DNA of 64,000 bases, taken from Williamsia sp. 1138. Lineage in GTDB: Bacteria; Actinomycetota; Actinomycetes; Mycobacteriales; Mycobacteriaceae. Below the pieces are notes generated by a model. The model worked only from the letters and a program-made list of their open reading frames with translations. It was not told the origin of the DNA and did not search any database. Both the position numbers and the translations under genes were made by a program. Location of the stretch: contig NZ_MJEJ02000052.1 in assembly GCF_002095435.2 (NCBI RefSeq), positions 1 to 64,000 on the forward strand. The letters run 5' to 3'. Shown here piece after piece: positions 44,576 to 53,543 of this stretch. The stretch's first letter is position 1. Every line of letters starts with the position of its first letter.

Positions 44576-47500
44576 TTAACTCGCGATGACCGACCCACTC
44601 GCAAACACATCCGCCGGCATCGGCCGTTGCAGATTCCAGGTGATCGAGATCGGCCGCTCACCTTGGTGGCTGACGAGATCCACCTTGCCCAGGAAGATGA
44701 ACGGCTCAGCACCGATGTCACCGTTGGGCCGGTCGCGAACGAACAGCAAGACCTTGCGATCCTCGCAGCTCGTCCCGAGGAGCCGTCGGCCAAGCTTGGA
44801 ATCAACTGTGGTGTTGTTCGGAGACTCCCAGTGAAACGTCTCGCGCGATATCGGGAAGTCGCGGTACATCGTGGTGGGACTGAACTGACCTTCGTCCTTG
44901 TGAAGGTTGACGAACAACGCGCCAGTGGCACCGTCATCCGTCCAGACGACACCCGTTGCCTGTCCGTACGCCTTGCGCGTCAACGACGCCCACCCGATGG
45001 CAGCCAGGACCTCTTCGCGTCGATAGTGCACGTGGGTGAATAGTGGGAGATCGTCGGCATCCATTGGTTTTGGAACATGCCGGATCTGGTCAGTAGTGAC
45101 GTCGAGGATCTGACCTATCTCCTCGCAGATGGCGGGGTTGGCCTGCAGATGCCGGAGACCGGCGTCGTAATCAGCGTGGTCGCCGCGGTCTGGCCACACT
45201 AGGAAGAACAGCATGCGGGCGTATGCCTGTTCACGGGGTGACAGCTCGTCGTAGCGAGGGCCGCCCTGTTGGGCGATCTTTCGGTACACGCCTGCTCGCT
45301 CGAGATCGTCCACGTGCGTCATGATCCGAATCCGTCGGAGCAGAGCTTCCTCGCCGGGGCCCGGTTCAGGCGTCGCGATGTGGGCGTCGCGAGCCAGTGC
45401 AGTCCAGGATTTGCCGGCGGTGCCCCCGTAGACGTCGACGAGGTCGTGGCCGGATTCGGTGAGGTACTCCTGCAGCGTGCGCGGCTTGTGCGAGGCGATG
45501 CTGGCAACGAGGTCAGCCCGCCGGTTGAGGCGGATCGTTTGCTTGATGCTCTCGGTGATGATGTCCTGGGCAACCTTGTCGAGGACCAAGCGGCTACCGC
45601 CGGGGAGAAACGGGAAGTCTTCGCTGATCTCGTTCAGGAGTCGTCCACGGCTGGATCCAGTGAGTGCGCGAAACTTGTTTTCGAACCGGAACTCTCGACG
45701 TTGTTGTCCGATAAAGTCGAGGACGGTCAGCACTGCTTTGGTCTTCGTGCGCCGAAGTCCGCGACCCAGCTGCTGAAGGAAGATCGTCGCACTCTGCGTG
45801 GGCCGCAGTAGCAGGATGGTGTCGACGTCTGGGATGTCGAGACCCTCGTTGAACACGTCCACGCCGAACAGACATTGCACCTCGCCGGCCCGCAGGTTGG
45901 CGAACGCTGCGGCGCGTTCGACGGGACTGGTGTCGGCCGACACGGCCACTGACGTCACCCCGTGCTGGGTGAACCGCTGAGCCATGTACTCCGCGTGCGC
46001 AATCGACACGCAGAAGCCGAGCGCACGCATCCTGGTGGGATCGCTGACTTTGTCACGCAGAGCTTGCAGGACCAGCCGGGTGCGGGCGTCGTTGCCGGTG
46101 TACAGGTTCGACAAATCGGTGATGCGGTAGTCGCCGCGCGACCAGGTGATCGATCGCAGGTCGGTGTTATCGGCGACGCCGTAGTAATGGAACGGACACA
46201 GCAGATCCTGCTCGAGCGCATCCCACAGCCGCAGCTCGTAAGCGATGCGGCCGTCGAACCAAGCAAAAACGTCGCGGCCATCGGTGCGTTCTGGGGTTGC
46301 GGTCAGACCGAGAAGCTCCGCTGGCCGGACATGGTTCAACAGCCGTTTGTAGGTCGCTGCTTCGGCGTGATGGAACTCGTCGACGACGACCACATCGAAC
46401 TGGGCTGGATCGATGCTGTCGAGTGCTGCCGCATTCAGAGATTGGATGCTCGCGAAGACGTGCTTCCACTCAGTAGGTCGGGCGCCACCCACGAAGAGTT
46501 CGCCGAAGTTGGCGTCAGCGAGGACTTCTCGATACATCCGGAGCGACTGCTCGAGAATTTCTTTGCGATGCGCCACGAAGAGCAGCGGAAGCCGTCGACC
46601 CGCTCGATCGCACAAACCTCGGTAGTCCAGTGCAGCGACGACGGTCTTTCCGGTGCCCGTGGCCGCGACGACGAGGTTGCGGTGACGGTCGTGCACCTGT
46701 CGTTCGACGTCGAGAGCTTCGAGAATGCGCTCCTGATGCGGGTACGGCCTCACGTCGAGACCGGAGACGGTGAGAGTCTGCCGTCCCTGGGTGCTGCCGC
46801 CGGCCTCGGCGAGCGCGCGGTCGAGGAGGCCGGCATCGGTTGATGGGTCGTAGTCCTTGAACGCTGGATCGTTCCAGTAGGTATCGAAGGTGGCTCCGAA
46901 CTTCCTCACCAGGGAGGGAGTGCTGACACCTGATATCCGTACGTTCCACTCCAGCCCGTCGACCATCGCGGACCTCGAGAGGTTCGAGCTACCGACGTAT
47001 CCGGTATCAAAGCCGCTACGGCGACGGAACAACCACGCTTTGGCGTGCAAACGGGTGGAGGCAGTCTCGTAACGAATCTTGACGTGTGCGCCGTACTTGG
47101 TGACCAGGGTGTCGAGGGCACGGCGCTCGGTAGCGCCGCGGTACGTCGTCGTCAGGACGCGCGGACGGATGCCGCGTTCGTGCAGTGCAGCGAGCTGCTG
47201 GCCGAGCACTGAGATCCCCGCGAACCGGATGAAGGCGCACAGAAGATCAACCTGGTCGGCACTGGCGAGTTCATGCGCGATCTCGCCGGCCATGTTCGGC
47301 TCACCCTTGGTGTTGGTGAGCAGGGCGACTTCCGAGAGTGGAGTTGCTGGCCGCAACAGCTTCGGTTCGTGGACGCCGCGGAGTGCCACCAGCAGTTCGG
47401 GTCGAAGCACCTCGTCGTCGACTTCGCCGAGGTGACCCAGAAGCTCGTTGGCTCGTACAAGCTGTTCCGCCGGCTTGAGTGCGCTGAGATGTCGAACAAG

Positions 47501-47650
47501 CGCGTCGGCAAGATGCCGGCTCAGCACGGTCGGGGCATCACCGTCGGCGATGTCGGCAAAGTCGGGAACCAGCCGTTGATCCTGCACATCCGCGTCGACT
47601 CGTCGCGTATGGAGCGATTCGTAAATACCGCGGGGGAGTGGTTCGTTCAC
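44576..47650 (-). CDS. DEAD/DEAH helicase with N-terminal PLD domain and DUF3427-like C-terminus
   Basis: 1024 residues. Residues about 105-265 are a PLD-like nuclease domain with TRLHAKAWLFRR (H202, K204) and VGSSNLSRSAM. The SF2 motor follows with AATGTGKT (329-336), VVVDEFHHAEA (421-431), LLGLTATPERTDG and QQLGRGLRRTKTK. The C-terminal 250 residues match the pattern of DUF3427 in such proteins (LRKAYG-like TRKAYGQATGVVW, TMYRDFPIS, ETFHWESPN). This PLD-helicase-DUF3427 layout is a common restriction-type protein in defence islands. It is divergent from the SMC-like ATPase by 119 bp. Confidence 0.9.
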   Translation of the reverse strand: MNEPLPRGIYESLHTRRVDADVQDQRLVPDFADIADGDAPTVLSRHLADALVRHLSALKPAEQLVRANELLGHLGEVDDEVLRPELLVALRGVHEPKLLRPATPLSEVALLTNTKGEPNMAGEIAHELASADQVDLLCAFIRFAGISVLGQQLAALHERGIRPRVLTTTYRGATERRALDTLVTKYGAHVKIRYETASTRLHAKAWLFRRRSGFDTGYVGSSNLSRSAMVDGLEWNVRISGVSTPSLVRKFGATFDTYWNDPAFKDYDPSTDAGLLDRALAEAGGSTQGRQTLTVSGLDVRPYPHQERILEALDVERQVHDRHRNLVVAATGTGKTVVAALDYRGLCDRAGRRLPLLFVAHRKEILEQSLRMYREVLADANFGELFVGGARPTEWKHVFASIQSLNAAALDSIDPAQFDVVVVDEFHHAEAATYKRLLNHVRPAELLGLTATPERTDGRDVFAWFDGRIAYELRLWDALEQDLLCPFHYYGVADNTDLRSITWSRGDYRITDLSNLYTGNDARTRLVLQALRDKVSDPTRMRALGFCVSIAHAEYMAQRFTQHGVTSVAVSADTSPVERAAAFANLRAGEVQCLFGVDVFNEGLDIPDVDTILLLRPTQSATIFLQQLGRGLRRTKTKAVLTVLDFIGQQRREFRFENKFRALTGSSRGRLLNEISEDFPFLPGGSRLVLDKVAQDIITESIKQTIRLNRRADLVASIASHKPRTLQEYLTESGHDLVDVYGGTAGKSWTALARDAHIATPEPGPGEEALLRRIRIMTHVDDLERAGVYRKIAQQGGPRYDELSPREQAYARMLFFLVWPDRGDHADYDAGLRHLQANPAICEEIGQILDVTTDQIRHVPKPMDADDLPLFTHVHYRREEVLAAIGWASLTRKAYGQATGVVWTDDGATGALFVNLHKDEGQFSPTTMYRDFPISRETFHWESPNNTTVDSKLGRRLLGTSCEDRKVLLFVRDRPNGDIGAEPFIFLGKVDLVSHQGERPISITWNLQRPMPADVFASGSVIAS

Positions 47651-47769
47651 CCTTGGAGTAGATCACGGGGTGCCGACGCGGTGTGACGTTCCACCCGCGA
47701 AACCGTAACGACTGATTCTGTCGGATCGATCTGCGAGAGTGGCAGTTCGGATAACGCTAAGGAGCGGCG

Positions 47770-50220
47770 ATGACGGAGAGCGGCCCAACGGTTGAGCAGT
47801 CTCTGACCGAGGTGGTCTGGGACCTGCTCGATGCGGATTCCGGACTCGACGAGCACGCGAAGTATGCGGTGATCGCGGCCCTCGAGAGCGGCGAAGCATT
47901 GCGAGAGCAGATCGACGGCACTGCCGCTCCGGTGGAACGCCCGTCGGCTGACGATGCTGAGGTCGTCGAGCCGCTGGGGGCGTATCTGAAGTCGATCACG
48001 GTCGCCGGCTTTCGAGGGATCGGCCCGCGGGCAACTCTCGAGGTGTCGCCCTACCCGGGTATCACAGTGATCAGCGGCCGGAACGGTTCGGGTAAGTCGA
48101 GCTTTGCGGAGGGTCTGGAGTTCGCTCTCACTGGCCAAAGCTATCGGTGGCGTAACAAGCGAGCAAAGATGTGGGCCGACAGCTGGCGAAACCTGCATCA
48201 GGGCAACCCGTGTGAGGTACGAGTCGAGTTTGCCGTACCGGGCGCGAAGGTCACCACTGCCGGCGTTGACTGGGCCGACGGTGCTGACCTGGTGGGCAGC
48301 GATACCTGGACTCAGGTTGCGGGCGCAAAACGGCAACCGGGCACGGACAGTCTGGGCTGGTCGAATGCACTGGACATCTACCGACCGCTGCTGACTTACG
48401 ACGAGATCGGGGGCTTGCTCGACCAGGAGCCGTCCAAGCTCTACGACGCGCTCGCAACACTGCTGGGGCTCGAGGAGATCCAAGACGCCGAGAAGCGCCT
48501 CGCGGACCTGTTGAGCGAACGCAAACAGCCCCGAGCGGTTGCGACCAATGCTCTGCGCGACCTCAAAGTCACTCTGCAGGGTGCCGGCGACGCACGTGCT
48601 GTGGACGCCGCAAAGCTGTTGAAGAAGCGGCCGCCAGATCTCGACGCGGTGACCGCTCTGGTGAGTGGCGCCGATTCCCCGCAGACGATCCTAGTGGCGA
48701 AGCTACGTGCAATCGCGGAGATCTCAGTGCCAGATCTCGACGATGTTGTGTCGGCGACATCGCTCCTGCGACAGAAGGAATCGAAGGCTCTGGCGCTTGC
48801 CGATCAAGCCCTCGACGCGGCTGAGCATAGGTCGACGTTGCTTCGGCAGGCGTTGAAATATCGCGACACGGTCGACGACGAGCAGTGCCCGGTGTGCGGC
48901 ATGGGCGTGCTCGACGACGGGTGGAAGCAACACACACGAGATTTCCTGGCCATCGAAGACCAGCGGCTGAGTGACTACCGCACCGCGCAGACTGAGCTGA
49001 AGCAGGCGCGCGCCGCCGCCGAAGCGCTGTTTTCTGGGTTGGTCGCTGTCGCGCCGATCGACGGGGTCCAGCTGCCGTCCCTCGAGGCTTACTCGGCAGC
49101 GGTCGCCGATGCCCGTGCTCGGCCTAGCGATGTCGCTCTTGCTGACCACGCCGACCAGGTAATGCCGATGGTTGCCGAAGCTTTGGCTGAGCTACAGGCG
49201 GAGGCGACCGCCGCTGCTGCATCGTTAGAGGATGCGTGGGCGCCCATAGCAGTGAAGATCAACGGCTGGCTCAGCCTCGAGCACACCGCCCGGAGCAGCG
49301 ACGACGTCGTCGCACGACTGGACGCCGCCAAGAAGTGGGTGACCGCTAACGCCAATGTGCTTCGCAATCAACGCATGCAGCCCATCGCCGATCGAGCGCG
49401 CGAGATCTGGTCACAGCTCCGCCAAGAGAGCAACGTCGATATCAGCTCGATCACCCTGCAGGGGGCGCGAACCCATCGGAAGGCCGTGCTCCAGGGCAGC
49501 GTAGACGGTCAGCCCGCAGCGGCGCTGACAGTCATGAGCCAGGGAGAACTGCATGCCCTGGCCCTCGCGTTGTTCATCCCGCGGGCGACCGCGCAAGCGA
49601 GCCCGTTCCGCTTCATCGTCCTGGACGATCCCATCCAGGCCATGGACCCAGCGAAGATCGATGGATTCATCAGTGTGCTGCGCACACTCGCCGAGAACCG
49701 GCAGGTCATCGTCTTTTCGCACGACGATCGCCTAGCAGCGTCGATCCGCCAGCTCGGCGTCCCCGCCCAACTCCTGGAGGTGACCCGCGAGACCGGGTCA
49801 TCGATCACAGTCAAGACTGCAGAGAACCCGGCCAAGCGATACGCCAACGACGCCTTCGCGTTGGTCGCGGATGACAGCGTGGGCGACGACATCAAGCGGC
49901 GCGCCGCTCCCGGACTGTTTCGATTGGCACTGGAATCAGCTGCGCAGCAGGTTTTCTACGCGAAGCGTGCAGCAGCGGGCCAACCGCACGACGAGTCCGA
50001 GGTGGAGTGGGAACTCCACAAGAAGACGAATCAGCGCGTGGCACTAGCTGTCCACGGAGACGCGAAGGCTGACATCGCGGCATGGCGGTCGTATCGCCAA
50101 CACCGGTTCCCGGCCCTCTCGATCAGTAACAAGGGCTCCCACGGTGACATCGCGAGTCTGTCGAAAGACGACGTCGGGGACCTGCACAAGACAGTCAACG
50201 ACATTCTGGCGGAGCTGTGA
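47770..50220 (+). CDS. SMC/RecF-like AAA ATPase
   Basis: 816 residues; AAGGAG lies 5 nt before ATG 47770. Walker A is ISGRNGSGKSSFAEG (101-115). A long coiled-coil-prone middle carries a zinc-hook-like C373-P-V-C376. The C-terminal lobe has the ABC signature-like VMSQGELHALALALFIP, Walker B FIVLDDPIQAMDP (about 613-625) and H-loop VIVFSHDD. Residues 1-70 are an extra helical N-terminus. ATPases of this Rad50/SMC-like shape drive several defence systems, such as Gabija-like and Wadjet-like ones. Its stop overlaps the next gene by GTGA, so the small partner is co-made. Confidence 0.88.
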   Translation: MTESGPTVEQSLTEVVWDLLDADSGLDEHAKYAVIAALESGEALREQIDGTAAPVERPSADDAEVVEPLGAYLKSITVAGFRGIGPRATLEVSPYPGITVISGRNGSGKSSFAEGLEFALTGQSYRWRNKRAKMWADSWRNLHQGNPCEVRVEFAVPGAKVTTAGVDWADGADLVGSDTWTQVAGAKRQPGTDSLGWSNALDIYRPLLTYDEIGGLLDQEPSKLYDALATLLGLEEIQDAEKRLADLLSERKQPRAVATNALRDLKVTLQGAGDARAVDAAKLLKKRPPDLDAVTALVSGADSPQTILVAKLRAIAEISVPDLDDVVSATSLLRQKESKALALADQALDAAEHRSTLLRQALKYRDTVDDEQCPVCGMGVLDDGWKQHTRDFLAIEDQRLSDYRTAQTELKQARAAAEALFSGLVAVAPIDGVQLPSLEAYSAAVADARARPSDVALADHADQVMPMVAEALAELQAEATAAAASLEDAWAPIAVKINGWLSLEHTARSSDDVVARLDAAKKWVTANANVLRNQRMQPIADRAREIWSQLRQESNVDISSITLQGARTHRKAVLQGSVDGQPAAALTVMSQGELHALALALFIPRATAQASPFRFIVLDDPIQAMDPAKIDGFISVLRTLAENRQVIVFSHDDRLAASIRQLGVPAQLLEVTRETGSSITVKTAENPAKRYANDAFALVADDSVGDDIKRRAAPGLFRLALESAAQQVFYAKRAAAGQPHDESEVEWELHKKTNQRVALAVHGDAKADIAAWRSYRQHRFPALSISNKGSHGDIASLSKDDVGDLHKTVNDILAEL

Positions 50221-50600
50221 CGGGGTCTTCGGTTGCGCAGTTGTTGCGAGAGTCGGAACGGATCCTGAACGGCGCTACCGGGCCAGGTTCCGGCAACTCA
50301 GCGCGACTAGCCGCCTTTGTCGCCCGTCAGGCGGTGGAGGCACTCGTCGATGAGCGGCTGAAAGTTGTTGGTGCCGAGTGTGCGGGCGCTTCGATGAGGA
50401 CGCGGCTTGCCATACTGCGGTCGCTCGACGGGGCAGAGCGGACAGCGAAGGTCGAGTTTGCGTGGAATCAGCTCAGCGCGTGTTGTCACCATCACGCGTA
50501 TGAGTTAGCGCCCACGGTGGGAGAGGTACGCGTGCTGTGTGAGCGTGTGGTGGAGCTGGCAACACCAGCGGGATCTTCGCAGCCGGGTGCGAAGGTGTGA
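50217..50600 (+). CDS. Small helical partner protein with HHH motif, possibly HEPN-like
   Basis: 127 residues from a GTG overlapping the ATPase stop. Helical throughout, no signal or membrane segment. A striking WNQLSACCHHHAYELAPT block (83-100) holds two Cys and three consecutive His. The first helix (ARLAAFVARQAVEALVDERL) recalls HEPN-type helices, but the canonical Rx4-6H motif is absent. I do not recognise the family. The coupling to the ATPase implies a two-component system in which this may be the effector or metal-binding subunit. Confidence 0.75.
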   Translation: MTGSSVAQLLRESERILNGATGPGSGNSARLAAFVARQAVEALVDERLKVVGAECAGASMRTRLAILRSLDGAERTAKVEFAWNQLSACCHHHAYELAPTVGEVRVLCERVVELATPAGSSQPGAKV

Positions 50601-50692
50601 ATCAGTGGAGCTCATTGCATGTTGTCGCGACTTCGGACTGTGGCGCCGTCAGTGCTCTGCGGATTGCTCACAATGCGTGGGAGATTCACACC
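50594..50692. repeat. Long-range 10-bp inverted repeat
   Basis: GGTGTGAATC (50594-50603) and GATTCACACC (50683-50692) are perfect complements 79 nt apart. The left arm overlaps the stop codon of the HHH gene. It may frame a structured 3' region or small RNA, or be chance. Confidence 0.35.
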
Positions 50693-50772
50693 CAAAGGAT
50701 GAACTATCTACGACAACCCGTGCGACCTCAGCTGTCATAGTTGAATGCTAATTTCTAACCACCGAACGAAAG

Positions 50773-51240
50773 GTGGTGCCTTTGAGTCAGCGGCAAGAGC
50801 CGGTTGGGTGTGTCACAGTATTCGCGTGGTTGTACGTCATCGGGTTGGTGTTCTTCCTTGGTAAAGCGTTGTTGTGGGCAATGTTTGGACAGTATGGTGC
50901 AGGTTCCGCCGTTGCTGCATGGTGCGGGGTTGCAGGTCTGATCGGTGTGCGCTGGGTGTGGGTTCGTGCGCGTGCTGAGGAGAAGAACGAGTCACGTCCG
51001 GCCCGGCCTAGAAAGGCTGAACTGGAGTTAGACGAATTGTCTCTCGACGGAATGCGAGAAGAGTTAGACAGAGAACTGCGTCGATTGGCCTCAGTCGAAA
51101 AAGAGATTGCGAAGCTGGAGAAGCTCCGCTTCAGAACTGATTTCGAATCGAGCGAGCTCCGCAGGCTTCAGGAGAAGCGCCTCGTACACGACAGTCAGAT
51201 CGAACAAATTGAAGACACAATTGAGGATCGCACCGAGTGA
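50773..51240 (+). CDS. Small membrane protein with two TM helices and a C-terminal coiled coil
   Basis: 155 residues. Two hydrophobic helices (about 12-34, FAWLYVIGLVFFLGKALLWA; and about 42-62) form a hairpin. After a basic stretch, residues about 80-155 are a charged coiled coil (LDRELRRLASVEKEIAKLEK and following). GAAAGGTGG precedes; starts at GTG 50773, GTG 50776 or TTG 50782 are all in frame and the choice is open. The family is not recognised. It lies between the ATPase pair and the SIR2 gene and could anchor either. Confidence 0.65.
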   Translation: MVPLSQRQEPVGCVTVFAWLYVIGLVFFLGKALLWAMFGQYGAGSAVAAWCGVAGLIGVRWVWVRARAEEKNESRPARPRKAELELDELSLDGMREELDRELRRLASVEKEIAKLEKLRFRTDFESSELRRLQEKRLVHDSQIEQIEDTIEDRTE

Positions 51241-51365
51241 TGCCCGCCACCACGCGTCACCAGCTGGGTGTGGTGACTAGGGCGACGTCATCTCAGCCGG
51301 TGGCGGATCCGTGAGTTCGAAGGGTGTTCTGAGACAACGTTCGGTGAGCACGGTAGTTTCGTCCA

Positions 51366-52844
51366 GTGACTGCGAGTACTGGCCATCTGTTCGTCGTTCT
51401 AGGACGCCTCGAAGCTATCGCTCACGATGTGGCGATCATTCCGACCGACACTGCCTTCCATGTGACCTCTGCGTGGGAAGGGATCGTCGGTGAGTCGGCG
51501 GAGCCGGCACGGCCCAAAGAGTGGCCGGGCCGTGGGTTCGAACCGAGTGCCAACAACGGCAAGGTCTGGTTCATCGATGTCGGCGACATCGCGTCTGGTG
51601 AGCAGGGCCTGTTGACCACCCGTGTGGCGGCGGCGTTGTCCGCAATCGCGGAGTCCGACCCGGTGATTGGCAAGGGACGCAAACGGCTCCGCGTCACTGT
51701 TCCGGTGCTTGCGACCAGCGGTGGGGGAATGGATTCCAGCAAAGGCGACGTCCTGGCGCAACTCATCGAGACGCTGACCGTGAATGCGGCCGAGCTCAGC
51801 ATCGACGTCGTGCTGGTGACACCTGATCGCGCGATGTTCAGTGCAGCCCAACACCACCGACGAGAGCAGTACCGCTGGCCTTTGAATGATGCCGAGGTGC
51901 AGGACGCGGTCAAGCTAGGCAGGCTGGCGCAGCAGGGCCACCTCGCGTTGTTCCTGGGCGCCGGTGTGAGCATCGGGGCGGGTCTACCCGGGTGGGGTGA
52001 GTTGCTCAATGAGCTCGCAGAGCGTTCGACGGTCGAGGTTCCGGACTTGGCGAACTTCCCCGCGCTCGATCAGGCGCAATTGCTGGAGAAGCTGATGCCT
52101 GACCTTGGAGTGAAGGTCGCAGACATCGTTTCGAAAGTCACAACGCCGTCGTTGGCGCACGCGCTGCTGGCCGGGCTGGGATGCACGGAGGTCGTCACGA
52201 CCAACTACGACCAGCTCTACGAAAAGGCGGTGCAAGCGGCAGGGAACGGGCCGATCAGCATTCTACCACGGGAAAAGGCTGCGCCGGAACGATCGTGGAT
52301 TCTGAAGATGCATGGAGACGTCAAACGGCCCGAGTCGATTGTGCTTACTCGCCGACGGTTCGTGACCTTCGACGCGACCGCCAAGCCGGCCGGTTCGCTC
52401 TTGCAATCGATGCTTCTGACAAAGCACCTGCTCGTCGTTGGCGCATCGCTGACCGACGACAATGTGTCCCGCCTGACTTTGGAGGTTGATGAGTTCCGCA
52501 AGGCCAACAATTTGGCGGGCGAGTTCGGAACATTCTTGGATGTCTCCGACGACCCGACCCGCAAGCTGCTTTGGAGTAGTCAGTTGGACTGGATCAGTTG
52601 CCAGGGATCGGACACCGCCGACCGTGTCCGGCAGATGGAGATTTTCTTGGACGCGGTGGCCGCGCATGCGTCCACGGACGCTTCATGGCTTCTCGACGAG
52701 CGGTTCGACGGCCTGCTCGGACAAGATGCTCAAGCGGTCGCCGCTGCAGCGCGGGAGTTGTTGATCGCTGCTGGGAACGTTAGGGATTCGACGATGAAGC
52801 CGCTCGTGAACGCGCTCAAGGACCTCGGCGTAGGCGTTCGCTAG
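51366..52844 (+). CDS. SIR2-family NADase-like protein with macro-like N-terminal domain
   Basis: 492 residues from a GTG. The C-terminal SIR2 core is intact: LFLGAGVSIGAGLPGW (195-210), VVTTNYDQLYEKA (276-288, with Asn280), the catalytic-type KMHGD (His316) and HLLVVGASLTDDNV. Residues 1-165 look like a macro/ADP-ribose-binding fold: HLFVVLGRLEAIAHDVAIIP at the start, then RVTVPVLATSGGGMDSSKGD and VVLVTPDRAMFSAAQ. SIR2 proteins in defence islands usually destroy NAD+ on infection; a macro-like sensor of ADP-ribose signals on the same chain would be fitting. The domain call for the N-terminus is inference. Confidence 0.82.
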   Translation: MTASTGHLFVVLGRLEAIAHDVAIIPTDTAFHVTSAWEGIVGESAEPARPKEWPGRGFEPSANNGKVWFIDVGDIASGEQGLLTTRVAAALSAIAESDPVIGKGRKRLRVTVPVLATSGGGMDSSKGDVLAQLIETLTVNAAELSIDVVLVTPDRAMFSAAQHHRREQYRWPLNDAEVQDAVKLGRLAQQGHLALFLGAGVSIGAGLPGWGELLNELAERSTVEVPDLANFPALDQAQLLEKLMPDLGVKVADIVSKVTTPSLAHALLAGLGCTEVVTTNYDQLYEKAVQAAGNGPISILPREKAAPERSWILKMHGDVKRPESIVLTRRRFVTFDATAKPAGSLLQSMLLTKHLLVVGASLTDDNVSRLTLEVDEFRKANNLAGEFGTFLDVSDDPTRKLLWSSQLDWISCQGSDTADRVRQMEIFLDAVAAHASTDASWLLDERFDGLLGQDAQAVAAAARELLIAAGNVRDSTMKPLVNALKDLGVGVR

Positions 52845-52883
52845 ATTCTAAGGTCGTCAACACCGCCTCGTTACGCAGTAGCG

Positions 52884-53501
52884 CTAGTCGTTGAGCAGCG
52901 TTGATGCCTGCGCGACAGCCGATTCGAATCTTTCCCGTCCGCCAGCGGAATTGAGCCCACGATCTGAGCAGTGGGGGATCTTCCCGGGAAGAACGAGAAT
53001 GTCGCGATCGATCGTGGCGCGGTCCCATCCGTCCCGTGCAGCGACCCCAAGCAGCAAGACGAACTCGACGCGAGGACACAGATCCACAAACTGCTCAGTC
53101 CACTGCGCGGCTTGAGAGCGCTCCGCAGGCGTCGACCCGCCATTCTTAGCTCCAGCGACAGGGAAGGGGACCACGTTCCAGTGAACTACGTCAGACCACG
53201 ACACGTTGTGCCGCGCGTATGCCTCGCGGCAGTTGCGGGCGGTTCGATCGTTGTTATCGAGGCTCAGTAGACCGGAGCCGGTTCCGGCCTCTGCTTTCGT
53301 CGATGGATTGTCGAGGAGAACCAGTAACCGCGCTTTCACTCCGCCCTGGTCGGGGTCGACGTAGGGGACGTGACCTCGTGGAAGCCCCTGCGAGTCGGCA
53401 ATGTTGTCGGCAAGACGGTTCAGCGGTGCGACGTGTGCGTCACGAATACGCGACATCTTGTCAGCGACGACCGCGGGATCGGCATTGCGACCGTTGGCCA
53501 T
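52884..53501 (-). CDS. Uracil-DNA glycosylase-superfamily-like protein
   Basis: 205 residues. The UDG-like blocks are LLVLLDNPSTKAEAGTGSG (about 58-76), SLDNNDRTARNCREAY, and VVHWNVVPFP, followed by VEFVLLLGVAARDGW. This pattern is typical of the divergent UDG-like family in actinobacteria rather than UNG; catalytic competence is uncertain. It is the second gene of an operon with the Gly/Ala-rich membrane protein (42-nt gap). A role in recognising uracil or modified phage DNA is possible but inferred. Confidence 0.75.
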   Translation of the reverse strand: MANGRNADPAVVADKMSRIRDAHVAPLNRLADNIADSQGLPRGHVPYVDPDQGGVKARLLVLLDNPSTKAEAGTGSGLLSLDNNDRTARNCREAYARHNVSWSDVVHWNVVPFPVAGAKNGGSTPAERSQAAQWTEQFVDLCPRVEFVLLLGVAARDGWDRATIDRDILVLPGKIPHCSDRGLNSAGGRERFESAVAQASTLLND

Positions 53502-53543
53502 CCTCGCTCCTATGCATTGGGGTTGGTTCGGTGTGAACGACTT

